From positions 124,001-188,000 of the forward strand of contig RAYY01000004.1 of NCBI GenBank assembly GCA_003611875.1: a stretch of 64,000 nucleotides of DNA, in the 5' to 3' direction. This stretch comes from a bacterium D16-56 (lineage in GTDB: Bacteria > Bacillota > Clostridia > Lachnospirales > Lachnospiraceae). Each line of letters starts with the position of its first letter. The stretch's first letter is position 1. Below, in pieces: positions 27,591-36,619 of the stretch. Below the pieces are notes generated by a model that was not told the DNA's origin, searched no databases, and saw only the letters and a list, made by a program, of their open reading frames with translations. The position numbers were made by a program, and so were the translations under genes.

Positions 27591-27633
27591 AAGCTGCTAT
27601 AGGGGCTCTCCCCCGACAGCAGCTTCTTTTTTT
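27591..27633. terminator. Bidirectional terminator between the cold-shock gene and deoB
   Basis: AAGCTGCT (27591-27598) pairs with AGCAGCTT (27618-27625), with GGGCTCTCCC near the loop. Seven T follow on the plus side and a shorter T-rich run on the minus side. Confidence 0.9.
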
Positions 27634-27646
27634 GATCCTCCTTGAT

Positions 27647-28843
27647 TCACCGAATATAGGACAGCAGAGAATGTCCGATCGTGCCCTCCGGCATGGGAAC
27701 CCCCAACACATCCGCCGCCGTGGCTCCTACCACAGCAAAGGTATCTGCCTCCGGCAGCTCTCCAAAGCCTTCCAAATTCTTTCCATATATGAAAAGCGGC
27801 ACCTGCTCCCTGGTATGATCTGTTCCCGTGTAAGTAGGATCATTGCCATGATCTGCCGTAATCATCAGAAGGTCATCTTCCCTCAGCACACAAAGCAGTT
27901 CTCCTAGCTTCTCATCAAACCGTTCCAGTTCCCCGGCATACCCTGCCGGATCCCTTCGATGCCCCCACAATGCGTCAAAATCCACCAGATTCACAAAACA
28001 AAGGCCATGAAAAGCCTCTCCCGCTGCCTGTATAGTCTGCTCCATTCCATGAACCGAGCTTTTGGATTTTAATGACCTGGTGATTCCGCACCCGGCAAAA
28101 ATATCCTGGATCTTTCCAATCGAGATTACATCCAGCCCTTTCTCCTTCATGGAATCTAAGGCCGTCCTTCCAAAGGGCGGGACAGCATAATCATGCCGGT
28201 TGCTGGTTCTCTTAAACTGCCCCCGCTTTTTCCCCACATAAGGTCTGGCAATGACCCGCCCCACCTTCCACTCATCCCGCATGGTCAGCTCCCTGGCAAT
28301 CTCACAGCAGCGGTACAGCTCCTTTAAGTCAAAGGTTTCCTCATTCCCGCAGATCTGCAGCACAGAATCTGCAGAGGTGTAGACGATCATATGACCCGTG
28401 GCAATTTCTTCCTCTGCCAATTCCTCCAATATCTGAGTGCCGCTGGCACTCTTATTCCCGATCACCTTATGTCCGGTACGCCTTTCCAGCTCCTCGATCA
28501 GCTCAGAAGGAAAGCCGGTGTCTGTAAAGGTAATAAAGGGCTTTTCTGTCTTCAGCCCCATCATCTCCCAATGGCCTGTCATGGTGTCCTTGCCGCGGCT
28601 TCTCTCATTCAGCCTCATAAAATAACCAAGAGGACGCTCTGCGGGAGCCATCTGTCTTAAAGGATGAAGATTGGCCATCCCCAGCTTCTGAAGGTTGGGA
28701 AGCCTTAAATGCTCCACACTTTCTGATATATGTCCTAAAGTATCGGTTCCCTGATCTCCATACTCCTTTGCATCCCTTGCTCCTCCGATTCCCAGGGAAT
28801 CAATCACGATCACAAAAACACGATTCCACGATTTTCCTGCCAT
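27647..28843 (-). CDS. deoB: Phosphopentomutase
   Basis: 398 residues, alkaline-phosphatase fold. The metal-site start [29 protein letters not shown]-type segment ([14 protein letters not shown]) with the catalytic Thr, and the C-terminal [16 protein letters not shown] are all present. It interconverts ribose or deoxyribose 1- and 5-phosphates, feeding DeoC. It is the last gene of the group hslO-udp-deoC-cdd-deoB. The 101-base gap to cdd holds no gene. Confidence 0.96.
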   Translation of the reverse strand: MAGKSWNRVFVIVIDSLGIGGARDAKEYGDQGTDTLGHISESVEHLRLPNLQKLGMANLHPLRQMAPAERPLGYFMRLNERSRGKDTMTGHWEMMGLKTEKPFITFTDTGFPSELIEELERRTGHKVIGNKSASGTQILEELAEEEIATGHMIVYTSADSVLQICGNEETFDLKELYRCCEIARELTMRDEWKVGRVIARPYVGKKRGQFKRTSNRHDYAVPPFGRTALDSMKEKGLDVISIGKIQDIFAGCGITRSLKSKSSVHGMEQTIQAAGEAFHGLCFVNLVDFDALWGHRRDPAGYAGELERFDEKLGELLCVLREDDLLMITADHGNDPTYTGTDHTREQVPLFIYGKNLEGFGELPEADTFAVVGATAADVLGVPMPEGTIGHSLLSYIR

Positions 28844-28944
28844 CCTTCCGCTGCTCCTTTCTGCCCTTGCTCCATTTGTTTTCTTCTATGTCTTCTGAAT
28901 CATAAACTCTCTCGTTTTCCTGCAGCTTCCAGTGCTTTTCTCTC

Positions 28945-29373
28945 TCATTTCGGATTCTCTGACTGCAGATTCTCCGGTCCGAATCCTTCTGGGAGAAGCT
29001 CTGACAAAACGTACTCCTTCCAGTGTTCTTCATCCCTTGCCAGAATGATCCGAAACACATCCGGTTGGCAGAATTCCCGCATCACCTGTCTGCAGACCCC
29101 ACAGGGAGCCGTATATCCACTTAAAATCCCGTGTTTTCCACCTACAATGCAGATTGCCGAAAAATGCCGTTCTCCCTGACTGACTGCCTTAAAAAACGCT
29201 GTTCTCTCTGCACAGACAGTAGGAGTATAAGCAGCATTTTCAATATTACAGCCCTGATAAATCTTCCCGTCCTCTGTCAGAAGCGCTGCCCCTACCTGAA
29301 AATCGGAATAGGGGGTGTACGCATATTCCATAGCCTCTATGGCCTTGCGGATCAATTCCTTCTCTGTAACCAT
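28945..29373 (-). CDS. cdd: Cytidine deaminase
   Basis: 142 residues, the homotetrameric short type. The zinc-binding catalytic motif is CAERTAF plus PCGVCRQ, so zinc is held by three Cys as in Bacillus Cdd. The start FRKA-type segment YTPYSDFQVGAALL is typical. It deaminates cytidine and deoxycytidine to uridine forms, which the uridine phosphorylase upstream can split. The last 20 residues (after LPEGFGP) extend slightly past the usual end. Confidence 0.95.
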   Translation of the reverse strand: MVTEKELIRKAIEAMEYAYTPYSDFQVGAALLTEDGKIYQGCNIENAAYTPTVCAERTAFFKAVSQGERHFSAICIVGGKHGILSGYTAPCGVCRQVMREFCQPDVFRIILARDEEHWKEYVLSELLPEGFGPENLQSENPK

Positions 29374-29431
29374 CCTGGCCTCCTGGTTTTTCCTTCTTGT
29401 TTTTTACGCCGGTAAAAAATCCCATTTCTGA

Positions 29432-30106
29432 TTAATATCCTTCTCCTGCTTTGGATGCATCTTCCTTGACCAGCTTTACCATTCTGCTGGTTCCCAGCCT
29501 GTCCGCTCCCAGCATGAGAAAACGCTTTGCGTCCTCCAGGGAGGAGATGCCCCCTGCCGCCTTAATCTTTACCCTTTCACTTACATGCTCCGAAAACAAT
29601 TCAATATCTTCAAACGTTGCCCCGGCCTTAGAAAAGCCGGTAGAGGTCTTAATATAATCTGCCCCGGCATCCCCCACCACCTGGCACATCCGGATCTTCT
29701 CGTCCTGGGTAAGAAGACAGGTTTCAATGATCACCTTGAGGATTTTCCCTTCACAGGCTTTTCTGATCTGATAAATTTCATCCTCCGCCAGATCAAACCG
29801 CCCATCCTTCACCCATCCTAAATTAATGACCATATCAATCTCGTCTGCTCCATCCCTTACAGCCTGTTCTGTCTCAAACACCTTTACAGCCGTGGTATGA
29901 TATCCATTGGGAAATCCAATTACCGTGCAAACCTTCATCCTGTCTCCCACGTATTCCTTTGCCTGCTTCACAAAACACGGCGGAATGCAGACCGAAGCCG
30001 TTCCGTAAAGAACCGCCTCATCACAAAGGTCCTTTATGGAATCCCAGCCAGCTGTCTGAGACAACTGGGTGTGATCCACATGGCCTAAAATCTCGTTGAT
30101 TTCCAT
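29432..30106 (-). CDS. deoC: Deoxyribose-phosphate aldolase
   Basis: 224 residues from ATG 30106, preceded by GAGGAG; GTG 30139 is a less likely start. A TIM-barrel class I aldolase: the Lys that forms the Schiff base is in YIKTSTGF and the proton-relay Lys in VKIKAAGGI. It splits deoxyribose 5-phosphate to acetaldehyde and glyceraldehyde 3-phosphate, the end of deoxynucleoside breakdown. It lies between udp and cdd in the salvage group. Confidence 0.96.
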   Translation of the reverse strand: MEINEILGHVDHTQLSQTAGWDSIKDLCDEAVLYGTASVCIPPCFVKQAKEYVGDRMKVCTVIGFPNGYHTTAVKVFETEQAVRDGADEIDMVINLGWVKDGRFDLAEDEIYQIRKACEGKILKVIIETCLLTQDEKIRMCQVVGDAGADYIKTSTGFSKAGATFEDIELFSEHVSERVKIKAAGGISSLEDAKRFLMLGADRLGTSRMVKLVKEDASKAGEGY

Positions 30107-30181
30107 ATCGTTCTCTGCTCCTCTTCTCTCCCGACTCACATCCGTTTCATCCTTCGGACAATCTATGGCAGCCCTTCCGTC

Positions 30182-30967
30182 CTAAGAGCATGATGCCTTA
30201 TCCCTTTGAATCAAAATCCGAACAGCCTCCACTGCCGTCCGGATGGCCGCATCCGTATCATGAACCACCGGATTTTCCAGCCCGGCCTTTGCCCGCTCCT
30301 GATTCGCCATCACCAGCAGTACGGTTCCTGCCCGCACCCTCAGATAATCAGCCACCACAAACACTGCGGCTGACTCCATCTCCGACGCCTTGCAGCCTAA
30401 CCGCACCCAGGCATCCCATTTATCCATCAGCTCACGTCCCACTGGCTTTGTCTCCGGCGAATGCTGTCCATAGAAAGAATCCTTGCACTGCACCACCCCG
30501 ATATGGAAAGGCTGTCCAAGCCTTTGTGCTGCCTCCGCAAGAGCTGCCGTCACTCCAAAGTCTGGTACTGCCGGAAACTCAATGGGCGCATATTCTTTGC
30601 TGGTTCCCTCCATGCGGACAGCGCCGTTTGCCACTACTAAGTCGCCGCTTTTTACCTGCAGATCCATTCCGCCGCTGGTACCCACCCGGAGAAACGTATC
30701 TGCCCCGCACTGAACTAGTTCTTCCATGGCAATCGCCGCCGAAGGCCCTCCGATGCCAGTAGAGGTAACACTGACCTTTTCCCCGTCTAAGGTCCCTGTG
30801 TAGGTCACATATTCCCGGCTGTCTGCCACCAGCCTGGGTTCATCCAGGTATTCTGCGATTTTCTGACATCTTTTAGGATCCCCCGGAAGAATCACATACC
30901 TCCCTACTTCTCCTTTTCCGACCTGGATATGATACATTTTTCCTGCCTGCTCCGAATAATCAATCAT
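30182..30967 (-). CDS. udp: Uridine phosphorylase-type nucleoside phosphorylase
   Basis: 261 residues from ATG 30967, with a GGAGGGG site; a TTG further up opens the frame but overlaps hslO. Phosphate-binding GDPKR and the motif [15 protein letters not shown] mark the NP-I family; the C-terminal [12 protein letters not shown] contains the ribose-binding Met-Glu. It cleaves uridine with phosphate to uracil and ribose 1-phosphate. The start lies 26 bases after the hslO stop, so co-transcription is likely. Confidence 0.92.
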   Translation of the reverse strand: MIDYSEQAGKMYHIQVGKGEVGRYVILPGDPKRCQKIAEYLDEPRLVADSREYVTYTGTLDGEKVSVTSTGIGGPSAAIAMEELVQCGADTFLRVGTSGGMDLQVKSGDLVVANGAVRMEGTSKEYAPIEFPAVPDFGVTAALAEAAQRLGQPFHIGVVQCKDSFYGQHSPETKPVGRELMDKWDAWVRLGCKASEMESAAVFVVADYLRVRAGTVLLVMANQERAKAGLENPVVHDTDAAIRTAVEAVRILIQRDKASCS

Positions 30968-30993
30968 TCCTTTCCCCTCCTGCAAATCAGCCT

Positions 30994-31869
30994 CTACCGC
31001 GCTTGTAAAAGAAGCCTTTTCAGCTCCTCCACTGTCACCGGATAATGTCTGCTGCAGAAATGACAATTGACCTCAATGGTCTTCCCCTCGTCGATCATCT
31101 GCTGCAGCTCCTGCCTGCCTACACTGACCAGCGCCTTTTCAATCCTCTCCTTTGAGCAATTACAAGAAAATTTCACAGGCATCTGATCCAAAATCTCCAA
31201 ATCCAAATCTTCTAAAACATACTTTAAAATTTCTTCCGGAGTCCTGCCCTCATCCAGGAGAGCCGTCACCGAAATGATCTGGGAAAGCCTCTTCTCCAGT
31301 CCGGAAACCACCTCCTCCGATACGCCCGGCATCATCTGCAGAATAAATCCGCCGGCCTGGCGCACCGTATTTTCCCGGTTCATCAATACGCCCAAAGCCA
31401 CACTGGACGGCGTCTGCTCTGAGGTGGCAAAATAATAGGTCAAATCCTCTGCAATCTCCCCGGTCACCAATATGGTCTGCCCTACATACGGCTCCTTCAT
31501 CCCCATATCCTTGATTACGGTCAGTACCCCGACTCCCAGAGCTTTGCCTACATCCAGCTTTCCCTTCTCATTAGGCGGAAGCATCACCTCCGGATGAAAT
31601 GCATAGCCCTTTACATTTCCCTTAGAATCTGCTGTCACAGTCATCCCGCCAATGGGACCATCCCCTTCTATCTTAATGGTCAAAAGGTCCTTTTCCCCCT
31701 TCATCATGGCTCCCATCATAGCGCTTCCGGTCAAAAGCCTGCCCAAAGCCGCTGTTGCCACCGGGCTGGTATTGTGAGAAGCTCTTGCAAATTCCACTGT
31801 ATCCCGGGTTGTCGCCGCAAATGCCCGGACCTGCCCTTTGGCAGCCGTAGCTCGAATCATATAGTCCAC
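30994..31869 (-). CDS. hslO: Redox-regulated chaperone Hsp33
   Basis: 291 residues. The C-terminal redox switch is intact, with CNC (in [10 protein letters not shown]) and CHFC, the four zinc-binding Cys. The N-terminal beta-rich domain includes [15 protein letters not shown]. Oxidation releases zinc and turns the protein into a holdase. The GTG start at 31869 has AAAGGAG 7 bases upstream, and this site overlaps the stop codon of the VWA gene, so hslO is probably read from the MoxR-system transcript. Confidence 0.95.
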   Translation of the reverse strand: MDYMIRATAAKGQVRAFAATTRDTVEFARASHNTSPVATAALGRLLTGSAMMGAMMKGEKDLLTIKIEGDGPIGGMTVTADSKGNVKGYAFHPEVMLPPNEKGKLDVGKALGVGVLTVIKDMGMKEPYVGQTILVTGEIAEDLTYYFATSEQTPSSVALGVLMNRENTVRQAGGFILQMMPGVSEEVVSGLEKRLSQIISVTALLDEGRTPEEILKYVLEDLDLEILDQMPVKFSCNCSKERIEKALVSVGRQELQQMIDEGKTIEVNCHFCSRHYPVTVEELKRLLLQAR

Positions 31870-31881
31870 TCTTGTTCTCCT

Positions 31882-33108
31882 TTAAATGTTTTTAAATCCT
31901 CCCTTTTCCTCAAACTCCCCCTGAAACGCCATCAGATCCTGTCCTTTTAAGGTACGCTCCAAAAGCTGGGGCAGCTTCTGAGGATTACAGGCAAAGCAAG
32001 GAATCCCGACGCCGGCGATTCTTTGAGCCATCTGGGCGTCATAGTAAGGCTTCCCTCCATCTGCAATGGCAAGCAGGCACACGACCGTTGCCCCTGACTC
32101 CTTCATCTCCTCCAGCCGGCGCAAAAGTCCGGCCCGGTTGCCCCCTTCCATCAGGTCACTGATCAGGAAGAACAGGGTCTTTTTGGGATTCTCGATAAAC
32201 TGCTGGCAATAGGCAATGGATTTATTAATATCCGTACCGCCCCCTAATTGAAATCCAAACAGCAGATCCACCGGATCCTCACATTTCTCCGTCAAGTCCA
32301 CTACCTGAGTGTCAAACGCCACGATCCTGGTCCGAATGGCTGCCATGCTTGCCAGAATACAGCTCATAATCGAGGAATAAATCACAGACTCCCCCATGGA
32401 ACCGCTCTGGTCCACATCCAGGATCACCGTATACTTGCTGGCCGCTGTCAGGGTAGTCCGGTCAAAGAAATAATAGTGCTCCGGAATAATCTTTTTCAGT
32501 TCCGGGTTGTAGTTCTTGATCCCCCGGCGGATGGTGGTGGGAAAATCCAGGGCTGCCGCTGACGGAATAGGAGAATGCTGCCGTCTGTTAACTGCCGCTG
32601 TCACCGCCCTTCGGATATCACTCTCCAACAGCTTATTGATTTCCTCCACGATCTTTGCCATAAACTCCCGGACACTTTCCTTGCTCCTTTTAGGAACCTG
32701 GTCCTTTAAAAGCAGGATCGTAGTGGCAAGGTTCATGTCCGGCTCCATCTGCTCCAAAAGCTCCGGCTCAAATATCAGCTGCTTTAGGCCGCACCGCTCC
32801 ATGGCATCTGCCTGGACAATTTTCACCAGCTCCTTGTCAAACAGAGTCCGCACGTCTCCCAGCCACCGGGTTATCTGAGGATTAGACGGCCCCTTTCCCG
32901 CCCCCCGCCCGCCCGGGCCGAATCCTCCGGCAGAGCTTTTATTATAAATCGCGGCCAGGGCCTGGTCCATCATCCACTGCTCCTCTGTAAGCAAGGCCCC
33001 TCCCCCGCCATCCATGGTCTCAAACTGACTCTGGCTCTCCTCCCCCAAAATCAGACGCCAGCGTTTCATCCGCTCCTTTGTCTCCATTTGTCCAGGCTTC
33101 CTTTCCAT
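31882..33108 (-). CDS. VWA-domain protein of the MoxR gene cluster
   Basis: About 408 residues. The C-terminal von Willebrand A domain has a complete metal site: DVDQSGSMGES, the Thr in GGGTDINKS and the Asp in FLISDLMEGG. The N-terminal half is helical and contains a Gly-rich segment (GGFGPGGRGAGKG). VWA proteins paired with MoxR ATPases act as substrate adaptors in metal insertion or complex remodelling. The start is uncertain (33138, 33108 or 33087 all possible); 33108 follows the DUF5682 stop region closely. It overlaps the DUF5682 end only if the longest start is used. Confidence 0.88.
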   Translation of the reverse strand: MERKPGQMETKERMKRWRLILGEESQSQFETMDGGGGALLTEEQWMMDQALAAIYNKSSAGGFGPGGRGAGKGPSNPQITRWLGDVRTLFDKELVKIVQADAMERCGLKQLIFEPELLEQMEPDMNLATTILLLKDQVPKRSKESVREFMAKIVEEINKLLESDIRRAVTAAVNRRQHSPIPSAAALDFPTTIRRGIKNYNPELKKIIPEHYYFFDRTTLTAASKYTVILDVDQSGSMGESVIYSSIMSCILASMAAIRTRIVAFDTQVVDLTEKCEDPVDLLFGFQLGGGTDINKSIAYCQQFIENPKKTLFFLISDLMEGGNRAGLLRRLEEMKESGATVVCLLAIADGGKPYYDAQMAQRIAGVGIPCFACNPQKLPQLLERTLKGQDLMAFQGEFEEKGGFKNI

Positions 33109-33112
33109 TATT

Positions 33113-35446
33113 TTAAATATCCCCAAAATCAAAATCATCCAATCCCGACAGAACGGAAAACTCCTCCTCTGACACCGGCCCGTTTAATACCTCGCTGACC
33201 TGGGACGGGTTTACCTGCCAGACTTCTCCCAGATTTTCCGCAATCTGATTTTTTTCCTCTGATGTAAAATCCGCGAAAGCACGTCGCAAAAACACCAATG
33301 CCCGCTTAAATTCCTCATCGTCCAGTGTATCCAGATAATCGTTCAGCTTTTCCCACAAGGTAAGCCGCGCAATCAATGCATAATGGTTCTTCATGGACAG
33401 GCCCTCGAACCATCCTGCCCCCAGCTCTGCCGGAATGCCCTTGGAAAGACGCCGCTCCACCTCTCGCCCCAGCTCCTGAGAGTCCATCCGTCCCATCTCC
33501 AGAAGAATGGCGGCCGCAAGCCCTGACAAACGGGTATTTAAATCATCCCTTGTGGCGATCTCCGTCAGCACCCTCTGCCATCTCTCTCCATCCAAAAAGT
33601 CATGGTTTACAGACACCTGATGAAGCGTCACCATAGACTGGGCAAGCAGCTTTGCCGCCCCGTCGTCGCACACGCATTCCCCCGCCAAAATCAGGCAGGC
33701 ACGAAGAAACAGCTGAGATAAAATGGGAATCAATGGCTCCCGGTTCAGCCTGCGGATATCCCCATAGCGAAGCACAACCGAAAGCCGCCCTGCCGTCTCC
33801 GCAATTTCTGTCACAGACACTGCATCCACTGCCGTACTCTGCAGGGCATTTACTGCGTACTCCATAGAGGCAGGCATTCCGCAATTACAGGCTTCCTCAA
33901 TCACTTCTGCAATCCCGGCAATCCCGGTATTCAAGGTTCTCTCCCGCAATTCAAAGGAAGCGGCCTGCTCCACCGTATCCCCCTTTAATACAGCCTCCAC
34001 AATCTGCATCTCCGCCTCAGGGGTCCATCGGAGAATCCACTGCTCTGCCCAGGTAGCCCGTTCCTGCCTTACCGCCTGCAAAGAACCAAAGCCAATCCCC
34101 AGCACCCGAAGCCTGTGAAGGAAAAATGAACGCTCCAGATCAAGAAATGCCGCCCGCTCTGACTTGACCGTCAGCTTTTCCCGCAAATCAAGAGACAGCT
34201 CCTGGGCGCTTACCGACTTATATTTTTCCAGCCGCAGCTCCTTTAACTGCCGGTAAAAATCCGACTGGATGGAGGTCTGGCTCACCCCCTCCGGCAGACT
34301 TCCGATCTTTGTGCCGATCTCCGTATCCGCCACTGCCAAGGCAATCTCCGAAAAGCTCCCATGGCCCATACAGGTTACTGCAGCATCCCGCAGATCCCGC
34401 AGGGCAGGAAGGTGTCCGCCGTGAAGCTCTGCCAAGGAACCGGCCAGCCGTACCGCCTCAATAATCTCCGCAGAGGATACCATATTCCCATGCTCCCTCT
34501 GGTATGCTGCCAAGGCGGCAAGGTACCGCCGCCCGGTATAATCCGGTATCTCCCTGCAAAGTCCGTCCCACAAAAACTCATAATACGCGGGGGCACGGTT
34601 GCCTGCTCCATACCCGGCCCGCTCCGATAGCCGGAAATAGGAATAAGGCATTAAAGTTTTTTTCACATCAAGCTTTGGAAGCTTTTTCAACTCCTTATCT
34701 GTCATAGGCCTTTCGCCTGAAAGCAGTCCTTCCACATGAAATGCTCCTGTGACCACTGCGATCTTATCCGATGAAAATCCTTCCTTTTCTGCCTGGGCAA
34801 TCACCCGGCGCATATACGCCTCCCGAACCAGGTTCTCCGCGTCCTCCTCTCCGTCTCCCATGGAAAGCTCCCGGAGAAACCGTCCAAATTCAGCTGCGCC
34901 TCTCTCGTATCCTTTTTCGTCAGAAGCATGCTCTAACGTGCGCTCCCAGAAGGTTTCCTGATCTCCGTCCCCAGAGCACTCCCCCAGCCGCCGGTAGACA
35001 TACGCCGTAGGACTTTCTTTCGGGTCCCCTGCCTCCTCTCCTGGCTGCTCCATGCACATCAGCTTCCTTTGTTCCCGGCTCCGCCTCTGCTCCTCAATTC
35101 CAAGAAACACCTGAGAAGGCAAGTCGCAGAACCTGCACTCACACCCATGCTCCCTGGCCCAGAGAATTGCCTGATATTCCGGAGAATACACGGCAAACGG
35201 ATACAAAATCGTCCGAACAGGCAGTTCTTCCGTATACGCCATCACTGCCACCGGGGGCTTTACCTCCGGATCTTTCAAATCCCCGATCAGCTCCGTAAAA
35301 TCTGACGGTCCCTCGATCAGAACCAGCTCCGGTGAAATCTCATCCAAAAACCTTCTCACATAATATGCTCCTGCCGGTGACAAATGCCGGATTCCAAACA
35401 CATGAGGGCCCTTTTTTTCTCCCTTATCCTTCACCTTGCCTCCCAT
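33113..35446 (-). CDS. DUF5682 protein of the MoxR gene cluster
   Basis: 777 residues. The N-terminal ~270 residues carry HVFGIRHLSPAGAYYV, LVLIEGPSDF and VVTGAFHVEGLL, the pattern of an EreA/ChaN/TraB-like fold with conserved His and Glu that could be catalytic (inference). The remainder is helical, without known domain. DUF5682 proteins are known mainly from operons with MoxR and VWA genes. The ATG overlaps the MoxR stop by one base (TGATG). No signal peptide or membrane helix is visible, so the protein is probably cytoplasmic. Confidence 0.85.
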   Translation of the reverse strand: MGGKVKDKGEKKGPHVFGIRHLSPAGAYYVRRFLDEISPELVLIEGPSDFTELIGDLKDPEVKPPVAVMAYTEELPVRTILYPFAVYSPEYQAILWAREHGCECRFCDLPSQVFLGIEEQRRSREQRKLMCMEQPGEEAGDPKESPTAYVYRRLGECSGDGDQETFWERTLEHASDEKGYERGAAEFGRFLRELSMGDGEEDAENLVREAYMRRVIAQAEKEGFSSDKIAVVTGAFHVEGLLSGERPMTDKELKKLPKLDVKKTLMPYSYFRLSERAGYGAGNRAPAYYEFLWDGLCREIPDYTGRRYLAALAAYQREHGNMVSSAEIIEAVRLAGSLAELHGGHLPALRDLRDAAVTCMGHGSFSEIALAVADTEIGTKIGSLPEGVSQTSIQSDFYRQLKELRLEKYKSVSAQELSLDLREKLTVKSERAAFLDLERSFFLHRLRVLGIGFGSLQAVRQERATWAEQWILRWTPEAEMQIVEAVLKGDTVEQAASFELRERTLNTGIAGIAEVIEEACNCGMPASMEYAVNALQSTAVDAVSVTEIAETAGRLSVVLRYGDIRRLNREPLIPILSQLFLRACLILAGECVCDDGAAKLLAQSMVTLHQVSVNHDFLDGERWQRVLTEIATRDDLNTRLSGLAAAILLEMGRMDSQELGREVERRLSKGIPAELGAGWFEGLSMKNHYALIARLTLWEKLNDYLDTLDDEEFKRALVFLRRAFADFTSEEKNQIAENLGEVWQVNPSQVSEVLNGPVSEEEFSVLSGLDDFDFGDI

Positions 35447-36531
35447 CAGCGGTTCAGCTCCTTACATTCCTGATACAAGGACAGCCACTTTGACCCCCGT
35501 TTCTTCATAATATTTTCCAGATATTCCTCCCAGGTCTTGCCGTCCTTGCTGTCCTCCTTGACCACAGCGCCCTGCAGTCCTGCAGCCAGGTCCCGATCCG
35601 TTATATGGCCGTCTCCAAAGCTTCCTGCCAACGCCATACTGTTGGCAAGCAGGGAAATGGCTTCTGCTGTAGAGAGCACCCCGGAGGTAGGCTTTAGCTT
35701 CTGCTTTCCATCTAATGTGGCGCCGCTGCGAAGCTCTCGGAAAATGGTACATACCTTTCTCACCACTTCCTCCTCCGGCAGACGGGCATTCAGGTCCAGA
35801 CTTCCTGAAAGCTGCTTAATCCTGGTCTCCACAATATCCATCTCCGCCTCCAGGCTGTCCGGCGCAGGCAGCACCACAATATTAAACCGCCGCTTCAGGG
35901 CAGCCGACATTTCGTTGACCCCTTTATCCCTGGTATTGGCCGTGGCAATCACGGAAAATCCCTTTCTGGCCGGAATCTCTACCCCCAACTCCGGCACAGA
36001 GATTCTCTTCTCTGACAAAATGGAAATCAATGCATCCTGAACCTCTGACGCACACCGGGAAATCTCCTCTACCCTGGCAATCATTCCCTGCTCCATGGCA
36101 CGGTAGATAGGACTGGGAATCATGGCCTCCCTGGAAGGACCATTTGCAATCAGCATGGCATAATTCCAGGAATACCGAATCTGTTCTTCCGTAGTCCCGG
36201 CAGTTCCCTGGATCACCCTGGTGGAATCCCCGTTAATGGCTGCTGTCAGATGCTCCGACAGCCAGGACTTTGCCGTCCCCGGCTCCCCGATTAAAAGAAG
36301 GGCCCGGTCTGTCACCAATGTAGAGATGGCGATCTCCACCAGGCGCTCATGGCCGATATACTTGGGCGTGATCTCCACATCCCCGGATTTTCCCCCGCAG
36401 ATATAGGTAAACACAGACCGGGGAGACATTCTCCACCCGGCAGGCACCGGATATTTCTCATTTGCAATTAATGCCTGGATTTCTTTCTGAAAAAGCTGCT
36501 CTGCAGGCAGCCGCTGCATATTCTGTTCCAT
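35446..36531 (-). CDS. MoxR-type AAA+ ATPase
   Basis: 361 residues. Walker A is GEPGTAKSW (82-90); the MoxR-specific insert region FSVIATANTRDKGVNEMSAALKRRF contains sensor 1 Asn and the Arg finger. The usual Walker B Asp-Glu appears as ARVEEI, with the first acidic residue replaced, as is seen in some MoxR members. It likely forms a hexamer remodelling proteins with the VWA partner. A GAGGAGGAG site precedes the ATG. An 88-base gap separates it from the HEAT-like gene upstream. Confidence 0.93.
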   Translation of the reverse strand: MEQNMQRLPAEQLFQKEIQALIANEKYPVPAGWRMSPRSVFTYICGGKSGDVEITPKYIGHERLVEIAISTLVTDRALLLIGEPGTAKSWLSEHLTAAINGDSTRVIQGTAGTTEEQIRYSWNYAMLIANGPSREAMIPSPIYRAMEQGMIARVEEISRCASEVQDALISILSEKRISVPELGVEIPARKGFSVIATANTRDKGVNEMSAALKRRFNIVVLPAPDSLEAEMDIVETRIKQLSGSLDLNARLPEEEVVRKVCTIFRELRSGATLDGKQKLKPTSGVLSTAEAISLLANSMALAGSFGDGHITDRDLAAGLQGAVVKEDSKDGKTWEEYLENIMKKRGSKWLSLYQECKELNR

Positions 36532-36619
36532 TTTGTTTCTCCTCCTCTTTACAAAACCTGTGGCAGCCCTTGCCAGCCTTAACCCTTACCCCAGGGGCTT
36601 AGCCCCTGCAGCATATCCT

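Noticed and set aside
28844-28944. Possible small gene between cdd and deoB
   Set aside because: Short frames exist on the minus strand but none has a ribosome site and codon pattern like the neighbours; treated as spacer.
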